64,000 nt of DNA from Euryodendron excelsum (taxonomy: Eukaryota > Streptophyta > Magnoliopsida > Ericales > Pentaphylacaceae). Every line of letters starts with the position of its first letter. Position 1 is the first letter of the stretch. The notes below the pieces were generated by a model. It ran no database searches, was not told the origin of the DNA, and worked only from the letters and a program-made list of their open reading frames with translations. Position numbers and translations under genes: made by a program. Positions 34,256 through 46,174 of the stretch are shown piece after piece. The DNA is taken from NCBI GenBank assembly GCA_033060915.1, contig CM065397.1:27729501-27793500 (forward strand), written 5' to 3'.

Positions 34256-37200
34256 TGTAAGAACCTCATTTTTGCCTGCTCGTCAATCTCCGAGCTGACC
34301 AAGCTTACTTTCACACATCACATGTATATTTAGACTTTAAGCCCACCATTCAAACTTGAATTTAGTCCACCAGTCGCTTCTCGGGCCCACTTGAAGCTAA
34401 ATGACTGTTTTGCCCCCGGCGGGCCGGTCTCCTTTTCCGACCACACCGGCTCTGGATATCAAACCGATAACTTCCCGAGAATACTTTTTATGGTGTTCTA
34501 AACCTTTCTTTACCTTTCCGGATCATTCCGAGTTAGTTCCGGCAAACCCGGTATAAAATGACCGTTTTGCCCCTGATGGGCAGGTCTCCTTTTCCGACCA
34601 CACCGGCTCTGGGAACCAAGCCGGCAACCTTTGGGAACATTCTGAATAATGTTTTTAAATTTTGAGTCTTCTTCCGGGACAATCCGAGTCCGTCCCGGCA
34701 GTTTTCCAATCCGGTTGACCGTTTTGCCCTTAAAGGCCCGTACAACCCTTCCGACACATCCTATCCTCATTTTTCATGTCAAATACCTTGGGGACACTAT
34801 TTTAGGTGTTCCTGCTCTTTTCCGGCCTTCCGGGTCATTTCCGGCTCCTTCAAATCATTCCCAGACTTTCCGGAATCACTCTTAGTGAAGCCAGACTAAA
34901 AATTGCATGGTAGTCACTAGTACAGGCACCTAAATCTAGTCAAAGATACGTTACCTGCCGACCTTAAATATTTCCTAAATGGCTAGTGGCGCCAAGCCAA
35001 AAAATGGCCTGGCACCACTCCTAGTGGCGCCAATGTAAAGTTTGGCCTAGCGCCACTGCAACAAGCGCCAGTATTGTCCAACCTCTATAAATACAGAGCT
35101 TCTTCCAACATGAAAAGGGTTCGAAAACTCAGTCTAAAAATCATATAATTCGATATATAGAGCTCGTGCACTCCCTAAACCCTAGCTTCCCTAGGTTTTC
35201 CAAACCCTAGCCACCATACACTAAACCCTAGCCTCCTATACACTCATACACACCCCATACACTCATACACTAACCTTTAACCCTCCTTCGAAGACATGGA
35301 GAGTTGCAATCAGAAGTTTGAAGATTGAAGGCGGCTCCTGAAGATTGAAGACGAAGATCAAAGAAAGCAAGGCGCGCAAAATAAACAAGATACAAGGTAG
35401 GCTTTCTATTTAAATTTTCGCACTTCCCCCCTCTGTCTTCTCTCTCCTAACCCACTTTGGTTTTCTCTATTTTAATCCCCCATCTCTTCCCCCCCCCCCC
35501 CCCCCCCTTTCTTTGCATGCTTGAAACAAGGGGACTCCCGGTTCATGTGTAGGATTAGACTATTAGAGAGTCACCGTGTCGGGGGCTTTCTTCTAGTCTA
35601 ACCAGAGACCACGTGGGTCCGGCCCCCTTAATTATGTGGTGAAGCCTTAACCTTATATGTTCATGACCCCAAAATTGCATTGTGCATATCATGGTCTTGC
35701 ATCTTCCAAAAGTCATTTTCAAAGTTATTTTCAAAATTGTTTTCAAACTTGTTTTCAAAATTGCATCAAAATCTCCTTTTTCAAAACATGTTTTCAAAAT
35801 CACAATCCTAGGGTGATTCTAGCCTTTCCATGGCTAGGGTTGCTTTAGGAAAGTGTTACATTCAAAGTGACCTATATGGTCCATATTTTCAAATCTTGTT
35901 GCTTTCAAAACTGCTTTCCTAAAGTGGTTCTAGCCTTTTTATAGTTAGAATCGCTTTAGGAAAGTGAGATCTTTTACATTTTTCAAAAAAGCTCTCTTTT
36001 CAAAAATCTCTTCCTAAAAATTCCTTTTTCAACTCCTTTCCAAAAACTCTTTCTCCTCAAAATTCACTTTCTAAAAACACTCCCTAAGTTCACTTTCCTA
36101 AAAACTCTCTCCAACAATCTCCTTCCAAAAATCTTTCTAAAAAACTCCCTTTCCAAAATCTTCCTTCTAGAAATTCCCCTCTAGGATTTTCCTTCTAAAA
36201 TCTTCGTTTTCAAAAACACATTTTCCAAAATCTCCTTCTCTTTAAAGTCTTTTTCCAAAAACTCTATCTTCAAATTCACTTTCCAAAAACTCCTCCCTAG
36301 GATTCCCTTCTAGAAAACCTTCGTTTCCAAAAATGCTCTTTCCAAAAATCCTCTTTCCTTAGTGCCCAAGTCAAGCCCTAGAATCCACGAGTAGGAAACC
36401 CTAATTTTCTTTCCACAAAACATGATTTTCAAACTTTGCCTCGAACCTAGGTTTCTAAAATCTCTCGTTTTCTATATCCAAACTATACACATTTCCAAAA
36501 CCTCTTTTCTAAGTTAAAATTCTACACTTTCAAATCTAGGGTTTCTAGAATCTCCCTTTCCAAATCGTTGCCAAATCTTATCTTCCCTTTAGGAAGCCAA
36601 ATCAAATCTTCCTGCTTAGGAAACCGAATCCAATCCTCTGTTTTTGGAAACAAAATCAAACACTTCTTTTTAAAAAAACAAAATCCAATCCCTTCTTAAT
36701 CCAAATCTTTCCTAATTCAAATCCTTCCTAACCCTCCACTTTCCTAAACCTTAAGTTTCCAAAACTTGAACGTAAAAATCTTTCCTAATTCTACCCTCTT
36801 TTCAAAACTTAACTTTTCAAACCTAAGTTTTCAAACTTTTCCTAAACTCAAACCTTTCTTAATCTCGAGATTTTCTAAAACTCTAAAACTTTCTAAATCC
36901 TAAACTTTCTAAATTTCAAATCTTTCCAAATCCAAAGCTTTCTAAACTCAAAACTTTCTTATTTTCAAAACTTCCTTGCTTTCTAAACTTTCCCACTTTC
37001 AGAACTTTCCTTTTTCAAAACATTCCAAAATTCAAAACTTTCTTAACTTGAAACTTTCTAAATTTTAAACCTTTCTTAAACTAAACTTTTCCTAATTCAA
37101 AACATTTCCTAAATTCAATACTTTCCTATTTCAAAACCGTTCTTAAAATGGAACTTCCCAATTTCTAAAAACTTTCCTAATTCAAAACTTTCTTAATTCG

Positions 37201-38449
37201 AAACTTTCCTAATTCAAAACTTTCCTAATTTCGAAGCTTTCCTAATTCGAAAACTTTCCTAAAATGACACTTTCCTAAAACGAAACTTTCCTAAATCGGA
37301 CCTTTCCTAATTTGAACCTTTCCTAAATCCAATCTTTCTTAAACTCTCGAGTCTTTCCTAAGTCTCATCTTTCTTAAGTCTAGATTTCCTAAACCTCCAT
37401 CTTTCCAAAACATGTCTCAATCTTTCCAAGTTCTACTTTTTCAAATCAAAATTCAATCTTCTCAATTCCTAAATTCTAAATTCTAATTTCCAATTTTCTA
37501 TTCTAAGTTCAATCTCTCAATTTTCTAATCCAATTTCCAATTCAATCTCTTTTTTCAAATCAATCTCTTTTCAATCGGACTCCGATCTGAACTACGACTG
37601 ATCTGATTCCTCCAAAATGATACGTAGGCAACCCTCATGGGTGCGGTCACAATTTCATTCAAATTTCAAATTCCACAATTTCTTTCAAATTTCAAATTCC
37701 ACAACTTCTTCCAAATTTCAAATTCCTCTACATTTTTCAAATCTCAAATTCCAATCTATTTTCAAAATTCCAATTTCAAATTTCTATTTCCAAATTTCTA
37801 TTTCTAATTTCTCAACCTTTTCAATTTCAAATCTATTTTCAAATCAAATCAATTTCAAATCAGTCTCTTTCCAAATCTATCTTCTACCTTCCCTCTTCTA
37901 TTGCACTTCCATATCATGCATCATGATAATTTTTAAATATTGTTTTATAAAGTGGATAGGATTGAACTATAGTTAGCTAAAGACTTTTATAGGTGAATCT
38001 AGGGTAGATTGACATGTAGGTACCGAAAGGGCGGGGTAGGGTGATGGCTTAGTGCGTCTTCCCTACACGTAACCAACCATTGAACCTAGGATCACTGATT
38101 TCAAAGACCAAAAGGAGTTATTTTTCAAAAAGGGCTTAAATGTTTTCTAAAGGTTTCTAAACAACCCGTTTTCTTAAAAACCCTCTCTTGAGGTGGTATT
38201 TTCAAAAATTGTTTTCCAAAACCCTAAGTGTAGTCTTCGGATTATTCTTAGTTTTTAGGTGATCTAACTCGCCTTAATCAAGTTAGGTGGCGATTCCGAA
38301 ACTTTTTCAAAAGCCCTTTATTCAAATCAAATTTTCAATTCAAATCTAGTCGCACTCATCCTTCTAGGAGGGTGAATTTTAACATAAGAGTACAGTATTT
38401 TTCCCGCTTGTGTGAGTATTCCTCGAGTGCGAAAAATATGGGCACAACA
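34256..38449 (+). repeat. Element 2 3' LTR (4194 bp)
   Basis: It starts TGTAAGAACCTCATTTTTGC and ends GGGCACAACA. TATA is CTATAAATA at 35085, a run of about 19 C lies near 35489, and the conserved box is at 37570-37630. It is very close in sequence to the interrupted 5' LTR (for example 26100-28480 against 36000-38430). The right flank ACTTA matches the left flank ATTTA at four of five bases. Confidence 0.93.
35085..35093 (+). promoter_or_regulatory. LTR TATA box, element 2 3' LTR
   Basis: CTATAAATA followed by CAGAGCTTC. Confidence 0.75.
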
Positions 38450-38515
38450 ACTTAGAAAGGAGAATCTCAAAAGAGAAACAGAAGTTCAAAAAGCTGCATA
38501 ATTCTAGGATACAAC
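38450..38515 (+). mobile_element. Element 1 internal fragment
   Basis: 66 bp between the 3' LTR of element 2 and LTR A. Its start repeats the 19868-19872 target. Its text (GAAAGGAGAATCTCAAAAGAG) resembles 32850-32890 of element 2 (ATGAGAAAGAACAGAATCC), as expected if it continues element 1. The last five bases ACAAC would be the LTR A target. Confidence 0.6.
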
Positions 38516-39073
38516 TGTCAAGCCCTGATTTTTCGCACCCGAAAAAGACAAGTGAGAAAAATGCAGTACTCTCTCTTTAGAACTCATCATCCTAGAAGGA
38601 TGAGTGCGACTAGATTTGAATTGAAAATTGATTTTAATAAAGGGTTTTTGAAAAATAATTTGGAGTTGCCACCTAACTTGATTAAGGTAAGTTAGGTCAC
38701 CTCAAAACTAAGCACAATCCGAAGATCACACTTAGGGTTTTTGAAAAGATTTTAAGAACTTCCTCAAGAGAGGGTTTTAAAGAAAAGAGATTGTTTGGCA
38801 ACCTTTGAAAATATGTAAGCCCCTTTTTGAAAATAACTCCATTTGATCTTTGAAAACAGTGATCTAGGTTCGGAGGTTGGTTACGTGTAGGGAAGACGCA
38901 CTAAGCCATCACCTTACCCCGCCCTTGTGGTACCTATATATCTATTCACCCAAGGTTCACCCATTCGAGTTCTTGATTAATAAATTTCCAAAACTATCCA
39001 CTGTAGAAAAGAATTTTGAAAAGATGTTTAACATGATGCATGATATGCCAGTGCAAGAAAAGACTTTGATTTT

Positions 39074-42000
39074 TGTAAGCACCCCATTTTTGCTCGCTCG
39101 GCAATCTTCGAACTGACCAAACTCATGTTCACACATCACATGCATATTTAGATTCTAAGCCCGCCTTTTAAACTTGAATTTAGTCCACCAGTAGCTTCTC
39201 GGGCCCGTAGGGCCCACTTGAAGCTAAATGACCATTTTGCCCTTGGTAGGCCGGTCTCTTTTTTCGACCACATCGGCTCTGGGTATCAAACCGGTAACCC
39301 TCTCATATTGCTTTTTATAGTACTCTCAACCTTCCTTTATCTTTTCGGATCATTCCGAGTCAGTTCCGGCCAACCTGGTACAAAATGACCATTTTGCCCC
39401 TGGTGGGCCGGTCTCCTTTTTCGACCACACCGGCTCTGGGTATCAAACCGGTAACCTCCTGAGACTACTTTTTATAGTGTTCTCAACCTCCTTTTAGCTT
39501 TCCGGATTATTCCGAGTCAGTTCTGGCCAACCTGGTGCGAAATGACCATTTTGCTCCTAGTGGGCTAGTCTCCTTTTCCGACCACGCCGGCTCTGGAAAT
39601 CAAACCAGAAACCTCTGGGAACATTCTGAATAATGTTTTCAGATCCCAAGTCTTCTTCCGGGACAATCCAAGTTTGTCCCGGCAGTTTCCCGGTCTGATT
39701 GACCGTTTTGCCCCTAAAGGCCCGGTCAACCCTTCTGACACATCTTATCCTCACTTTTGAAGTCAAATACCTCTAGGACACTATTTTAAGTGTTCCTACT
39801 CTTTTCCGGCCTTCCGGGTCATTCCCGACTCCTTTAAATCATTCCCGGACTTTCCGAAGCCACTTCTAGTGAAGCCAGGCTAAAAATTGCATGGTAGTCA
39901 CTAGTACAGGCGCCCAAATCTAGTCAAAGATACGTTGCTTGCCGACCTTAAACATTTCCTAAATGGTTGGCGCCACTACTAGTGGCGCCAAGCCAAAAAA
40001 TGGCCTGGTGCCACTCCTAGTGACGCCAGTGTAAACTTTGGCCTAGCGCCACTGCAACAGGCACCAGTGTTGTCCAACCTCTATAAATACAGAGCCTCAT
40101 TCAATGTGAAAAGGGTCCGCAAATTCAACCTAAAAATCATATATTTCGATATACAGAGCTCGAGCACCTCCAAAACCCTAGCTTCTCTAGGTTTCCTAAA
40201 CCCTAGCCACCATACACTAAACCCTAGCCTCCTATACACTCATACACACCCCCATACATTCATACACTAGCCTTCAACCCTCCTTCGAAGACTTGAAGAG
40301 TTAAAATCTGAAGTTTGAAGCTTGAAGACAACTCTTGAAGATTGAAGGCGAAGATCAAGATGAAGACCGAAGAAAGCAAGGCGCGCAAAATAACAAGACA
40401 TATGGTAGGCTCCCTATTTAAATTTCCGCACTTTCCCCCCTCTCTCTTCTCTCTCCTAACCCACTTGGGTTTTCTCTATTTTAATCCCCCATCTCTTTCC
40501 CCCCTTTCTTTGCATGCTTGAAACAAGGGGATTCCCGGTCCATGTGCAGGATTGGGCTATTGGAGAATCACCGTGTCGAGGGCTTTCTTTTAGTCTAACC
40601 GAAGACCACGTGGGTTCGGCCCCGTTGATTATGTGGTGAAGCCTCAGCCTTCTATGTTCATGACCCCAAATTGCATTGTGCATATCATAGTCTTGCATCT
40701 TCCAAAGTTCGTTTTCAAACTCGTTTTCAAAACCGTTTTCAAACTTGTTTTCAAAATTGCATCAAAATCTCTTTTTCAAAAACTTGTTTTCAAAACCACA
40801 ATTCTAGGGTGATTCTAGCCTTTCCATGGCTAGGGTTGCTTTAGGAAAGTGTTATATTAAAAGTGACTTTTATGGTCTATATTTTCAAATCTTATTGTTT
40901 TTCAAAACCGCTTTCCTAAAGTGAGTCTAGCCCTCTTATGGTTAGAATTGCTTTAGAAAAGTGAGATGTTTTTACACCTTTTAAAAACTCCCTTTTCCAA
41001 AAGTCTTTCTTCCTAAAAATCTCTTTTTCAACATACTTTCCTAAAACTCTCCTCTCCAAAATTGTTTTCAAAAACTCGCTTCCAAAATCTATTTTTCAAA
41101 ACTCCCTTTTTCAACTCCTTTCCAAAATGCTCTCCCGAAAATTCACTTTCCAAAAACACTCTTTAAAAATCTTTCTAAAAACTCTCTTCCCAAAATCTTC
41201 TTTCTAGAAATTCCCCTCTAAAATTTTCCTTCTAAAATCTTTGTTTCCAAAAGCACACTTTCCAAAACTCCTTCTCTTTAAAATCTTTTTTCAAAAACTC
41301 TATCTTCAAATTCACTTTCCAAAAACTCCTCCCTAGGATTCCCTTCTAGAAAAACCTTCGTTTCCAAAAACGCACTTTTCAAAAACTCTTTCCTTAGAAC
41401 CCAAGTCAAGCCTTAGAACCCACAATTAGGAAACCCTAAATTTTCTTCCCAAAAACATGGTTTTCAAACTTTGCCCAAACCTAGGTTTCCAAAACCTCTT
41501 GTTTTCACATCCAAACTATACATGTTTCCAAAACCTCTTTTGTACGTCAAAGCTATAGCCTCTCAAATCTAGGGTTTCTAGAACATCCCCTTTCCAAATC
41601 CTTGTCAAATTAAATCTTCCCTTTAGGAAACCAAATCCAATCTCCCCGTTTAGAAAACTAGATCCCGTCCTCCGTTTTTGGGAACAAAATCAAATCTTTT
41701 CTTTTAGAAACCAAATCCAATCCCTTCCTAATCCAAACCTTTCTTACTTCAATTCCTTCCTAAACCATAAGTTTCCTAAACCTAAACTTTAAATCTTACC
41801 TTAAATTTCAAAATCCAAATCTTTCCTAATTCGAATCCTTCCTAAGCTTCTCCTTTCCTAAATCTTAAGTTTTCAAAACTTGAACATAAAAATCTTTCCT
41901 AAATTTTAAAACTCAATTTCCACATCCTTCCTAACTCCACTCTTTCCTAATTCTACCCCTTTCCAAATCTCAACTTTCCAAATCTAATTTTTCAAACCTT

Positions 42001-43574
42001 TCCTAATCTCAAGATTTTCTAAAAAACTCTAAAACTTTCAAAATCTTAAACTTTCCAAATTTCAAATCTTTCTAAAATTCTAAACTTTCTAAACTCAAAA
42101 CTTTCTTGTTTTCGAATCTTTCCAAATTTCAAAACTTCCATGTTTTTGAAACATTCCAAATTCAAAACTTCCCTATTCCAAAACATTCTAAATTCTAAAC
42201 TTTCCAACTTTCAAAACTTCCTCATTTCAAAACCTTTTTTAAAACCAAACTTTCCAATTTCAAAACTTTCCTAAACCTAAAACCTTTCCTAAGTTGAAAC
42301 TTTCTAAATTCAACACTTTCCCAATTTCGAAACTTTCCAAAAATAAAACTTTCCTAATTTCGAAACTTTCCAAAAGTGAAACTTTCCTAATTCGAAACTT
42401 TCCTAAATCGGATATTTTCCTAATTCAAACATTTCCTAAAATTCAATCTTTCCAAATCTTCCAAGTCCAACATTCGAGTCAAATCTTTCTAAATCTCAAG
42501 TCTTTCCTAGGTCTCCTACCTTTCCTAAGTCTAGGTTTCCTAAACCTCCATCTTTCCAAAATAAGTCTAAATCTTTCTTCCAAGTTCTATCTCTTCAAAT
42601 CAAAGTCCAATCTTTTCCAAAATTTCAAATTCCAATCTCCTATTCTAATCTCAAATCAAATCCAATTTTTAATTCAATCTTTTTCTTCCAATCCAATCTC
42701 TCTCTTCAAATCAATCTCTTTTCAATCGGACTCCAGTCCGAACTACGACTGACCTGATTTCCTCAAAGGGATACGTAGGCAACCTTCATAGGTGCGGTCA
42801 CAACACTTTTCAAACTTTCAATTCTACCCTCATGGGTGTGGTCTCCATATTTTCAAATCTCAAATTCCAATCTATTTTCAAAATTACAATTTCAAAATTT
42901 CTATTTTCAAATTCCTATTTCCCAGTTTTCAAACTTTCCAATTTCAAATTCCATCTCTTCAAATCTATTTTCAAATCAAATTCTTTTCAAATTTATTTCC
43001 AAATTTATTTTTCAATTCTCTCTTATTTTGCACTTGCATATCATGCATCATGTTAGTTTTCAAACATTGTTTTTCAAAGTGGATAGGATTGAACATGGGT
43101 TAATTAAAGACTCTCATAGATGAATCTAGGGTAGATTGACATGTAGGTACCGAAAGGGCGGGGTAGAGTGATAGCTTAGTGCGTCTTCCCTACACGTAAC
43201 CAACCTCCGAACCTAGATCACTGATTTCAAAGACCAAAAAGGAGTTATTTTTCAAAAAGGGCTAAATGTTTTCGAAAGGTTGCCAAACAACCTGTTTTCC
43301 TTCAAAACCCTCTCTTGAGGAGATATTTTCAAATCGTTTTCCAAAAACCCTAAATGTAGTTTTCGGATTATGCTTAGTTTTTAGGTGACCTAACTCACCT
43401 TAATCAAGTTAGGTGGCGACTCCAAGTCTTTTTCAAAAGCCCTTTATTCAAATTAATTTTCAATTCAAACCTAGTCGCACTCATTCTTCTAGGAGGGTGA
43501 GTTCTAACGAGAGAGTACAACATTTTTTTCGCTTGTGTGAGTTTTTCTCGAGTGCGAAAAATCTGGGCACGACA
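39074..43574 (+). mobile_element. LTR G, solo LTR (4501 bp) with ATTTT target duplication
   Basis: It starts TGTAAGCACCCCATTTTTGC and ends GGGCACGACA. Perfect flanks ATTTT lie at 39069-39073 and 43575-43579. It is inserted in LTR A in opposite orientation. TATA CTATAAATA is at 40081, the GGCGCC palindrome at 39968-39990, the conserved box at 42724-42784. Confidence 0.95.
40081..40089 (+). promoter_or_regulatory. LTR TATA box, LTR G
   Basis: CTATAAATA followed by CAGAGCCTC and, 20 bp on, the CAATGTGAAAAGGG leader motif. Confidence 0.75.
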
Positions 43575-46174
43575 ATTTTGAAAATAGAATTGAAAAGAAC
43601 TTGATTTAATTCGAAAGAAAGATTTAGAAATAGAAATTTGAAAATAGATTTTTGGATTTAGAAATTTGAAAGTAGTTATGGAATTGAAGATTTGAAAAAA
43701 AAAGGTTATGAAAGTAGAAGCTTGAAAAAGATTGTAAAATTATAAATTTGAAAAAAGTTATGATCGCACCCATGAGGGTTGTCTACGTATCCTTTTCTAG
43801 AAATCAAGTTAGTCGTAGTTCAGACAAGAGGCCGATTGAAAATAGAATGTTTGACTTGACAAAGAGTTGGAGTTTGAATTTGGATTGGAAGATTAGGAAA
43901 TTGAACTTTGATTTGAAATTGGCTTGGAAGATTTGAAAAAGATTGGTTTTGGAAAGCTTGGTTTTAGAAAACCTAGACTTAGGAAGACATGACGTAGGAA
44001 AGACTTGAGGTTTAAGGAAAATTTGATTTGACTTGGAAGATTCGAAAAAATTTGACTTAAATGTTGGACTTGGAGGATTTGGAAAATTGGAGTTTAAGAA
44101 AGATTGGATTAAGAAATCTCGAATTTAGGAAAGTTTAAAATAGAAAAGTTCTGTTTTTGAAAAGTTTCAAATTAAGAAAGTTGTGAATTAGGAAAGTTTC
44201 TTTTTAGGAAAGTTTCATTTTAGAAAAGGTTTTGAAATTGGAAATGTTTTGAATTTAGAAAGTTCCAACTTAAGAAAGAGTTGATCTTTGGAAAGTTTGA
44301 ATTAGGAAAAGTTTGATTTACGAAAGATTTGGAATTTAGAAAATTTAGGATTTTGGAAAGGCTTGAATTTAAGAAAGATTTAAAAATTTAGAATTTGGAA
44401 AGTTGAAATTTGAAAATGTATGGAATTAGGAAAGGCGGGAATTAGGAAAGGTTCAAATTAGGAAATATTAAGATTCCTATTTCCTAAAACAAAGGATTGG
44501 ATTTTGTTTCTAAACAGAGATAATTTGATTTTGATTTAAAAAAACGGAGGATTGGATCTAGTTTCCAAAATGGGGAGATTGGATTTGGTTTCCTAAAAGG
44601 AAGATTGGATTTGGCATGAAATTAGAAGGTGAAGTTTTAGAAATCCTAGATTTGGAAGTCTATGATTCGATGTAAAAAATAGGTTTTGAAAATTTATAAT
44701 TTTGATGTAAAAAGGAGGTTTTGGAAGCCTAGGTTTTGAGGCCAAAATAGGAAATTGAAAATTATGTTTTTGGAAAGAAAATTACGATTTCCTAACCATG
44801 GCTCTAGGGTTTAACTTAGACTCCAAAAAAAGATATTTTGAAAAGTAGAACTTTTGGAAAGAAAGGTTTTTGGAAGTAGATCTTAGAAAATAGTTTTTTA
44901 AAAAGTAAGCTTGAAAATGGAGTTTTTAGAAAGGGATTTTTGAAAAGAGTTTTAGAAAGGAAACTTAAAGAGCGTTTTTAGAAACTAAATTTTGAAGAAA
45001 GTTTTTTGGAAAGAAGTTTGAAAAGAAGTTTTGAAAAATAGATTTTTTGAAGGGGGTTTTTAAAAAGCAATTTTGAAAAGGAGATTAGAGAAAGTTTTGG
45101 AGAAGAAATTTTCAAAAAAGAGATCTTTAGAAAGTAAGTTTAAAAAGAGATTTGAAAAGGATTTGAATGTGGACTTTTGCAAGGCTCTAAAAATATCTCA
45201 CTTTCCTAAAACAATTCTAACCATAAGAAGGTTAGAACCCTTCTAGGATTGTGGTTTTGAAAACAACAAGGATTTAAAAATATAGACCATATTGGTCACT
45301 TTGAATGTAACACTTTTCTAAAGCAACTCTAACCATGGAAAGGCTAGAATCATCTTAGAGTTGTGATTTTGAAAATAAGTTTTGAAGAAGAAACTTTTCA
45401 TGGAAGTTTTGAAATGGTTTTCATGTAACTTTTGAAAACAAGTTTGAAAACGAATTTTGGAGAGATGCATGATCAGGATATGCACAATGCACGTTGGGGT
45501 CATGAACATACAAGGTTAAAGGCTTCACCACATAATCAAGGGAGCCGAACCTACGTGGTCTCCGGTTAGACTTAAAAGAAAGCCCTTGACACAGTGACTT
45601 TCAATAGCCTAATCCTACACATAAACCAAGGAGTCCCTTGTTTCAAGCATGCAAGAAAGGAGGGTAGAAGATGGGGGATTAAAATAGAAAAAAATCCAAG
45701 TGCGTTATGAGAGAGAAGAAGGGGGGGGCAAAATTGTGTAAACGTAAATAAGCCTACCTAGTGTCTCCTTTTATTTGCTTGGTTTTGCTTGCTTTACTTC
45801 TATCTTTAAGAGTTTGCTTTGGCTCAGTCTTTGAGAGCTTTTAAATTACAGCACTTTAAGTCTTCAATGGAGGCTTTGGAGGCTAGTATATGAATGTATA
45901 TGAGTGTATGTGAGTGTATGGAGACTAGGATTTGTATATGGAGGCTAGAGTTTGAAGAACTTAAAGGGAACTAGGGTTTGGAACGACTTCAAGCTCTGAA
46001 TATCGAAGAGCAGGGTTTTTGGACTGAGTTTGCGGACCTTTTTCACGCTGGAAAAGGATTTGTATATATAGATAGAATATTGACTTGGTGCCTGTTGTAG
46101 TGGCGCTAGGTAAAATTTCCTTCTAGTGGCAGCAAGCCAAATTTTAGCTTGGTGTCACTGCTAGTGGTGCCAGC

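Larger units (their letters stand above)
19873..38449 (+). mobile_element. Element 2, complete non-autonomous Ogre-like element
   Basis: Both LTRs are present (19873-28500 with a nested solo LTR, and 34256-38449), with primer site at 28503 and polypurine tract at 34241. It is inserted in element 1: left flank ATTTA (19868-19872), right flank ACTTA (38450-38454), a 4-of-5 target duplication. Without the nested insertion it is about 14.1 kb. The 5755-bp internal region carries no recognisable gag, protease, RT, RNase H or integrase, so it needed proteins from another element. Its internal ends match element 1. Confidence 0.9.
11473..38515 (+). mobile_element. Element 1, old Ogre-like element, interrupted by element 2
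   Basis: Parts visible: 5' LTR 11473-15333, primer-binding site 15336-15353, leader with (CA)n, decayed gag 16943-18260, spacer to 19872, then, after element 2, a 66-bp continuation at 38450-38515. LTR A interrupts it there and no 3' LTR is seen, so the rest lies outside the window or is lost. No protease, RT or integrase is present. The LTR is more diverged from the other copies than they are from each other, which with its outermost position marks it as the oldest insertion. Confidence 0.85.
38516..46174 (-). mobile_element. LTR A (minus strand), interrupted by LTR G and cut by LTR B
   Basis: Read on the minus strand it ends ...AAAAATCAGGGCTTGACA at 38516. It occupies 38516-39073 and, after solo LTR G, 43580-46174. 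The conserved box is at about 43760-43838, the block with ATAATCAAGGGAGCC at about 45480-45620, and TATA-like TATATATACA at 46062-46072. It stops within U3 at the GGYGCC palindrome, where LTR B begins. The missing end must lie right of the window. 38511-38515 (ACAAC) is the left flank. Confidence 0.85.

Noticed and set aside
35489..35507. Run of about 19 C as a structural element
   Set aside because: A simple expansion of the CCCCCC tract present at this place in other LTRs; no further signal.
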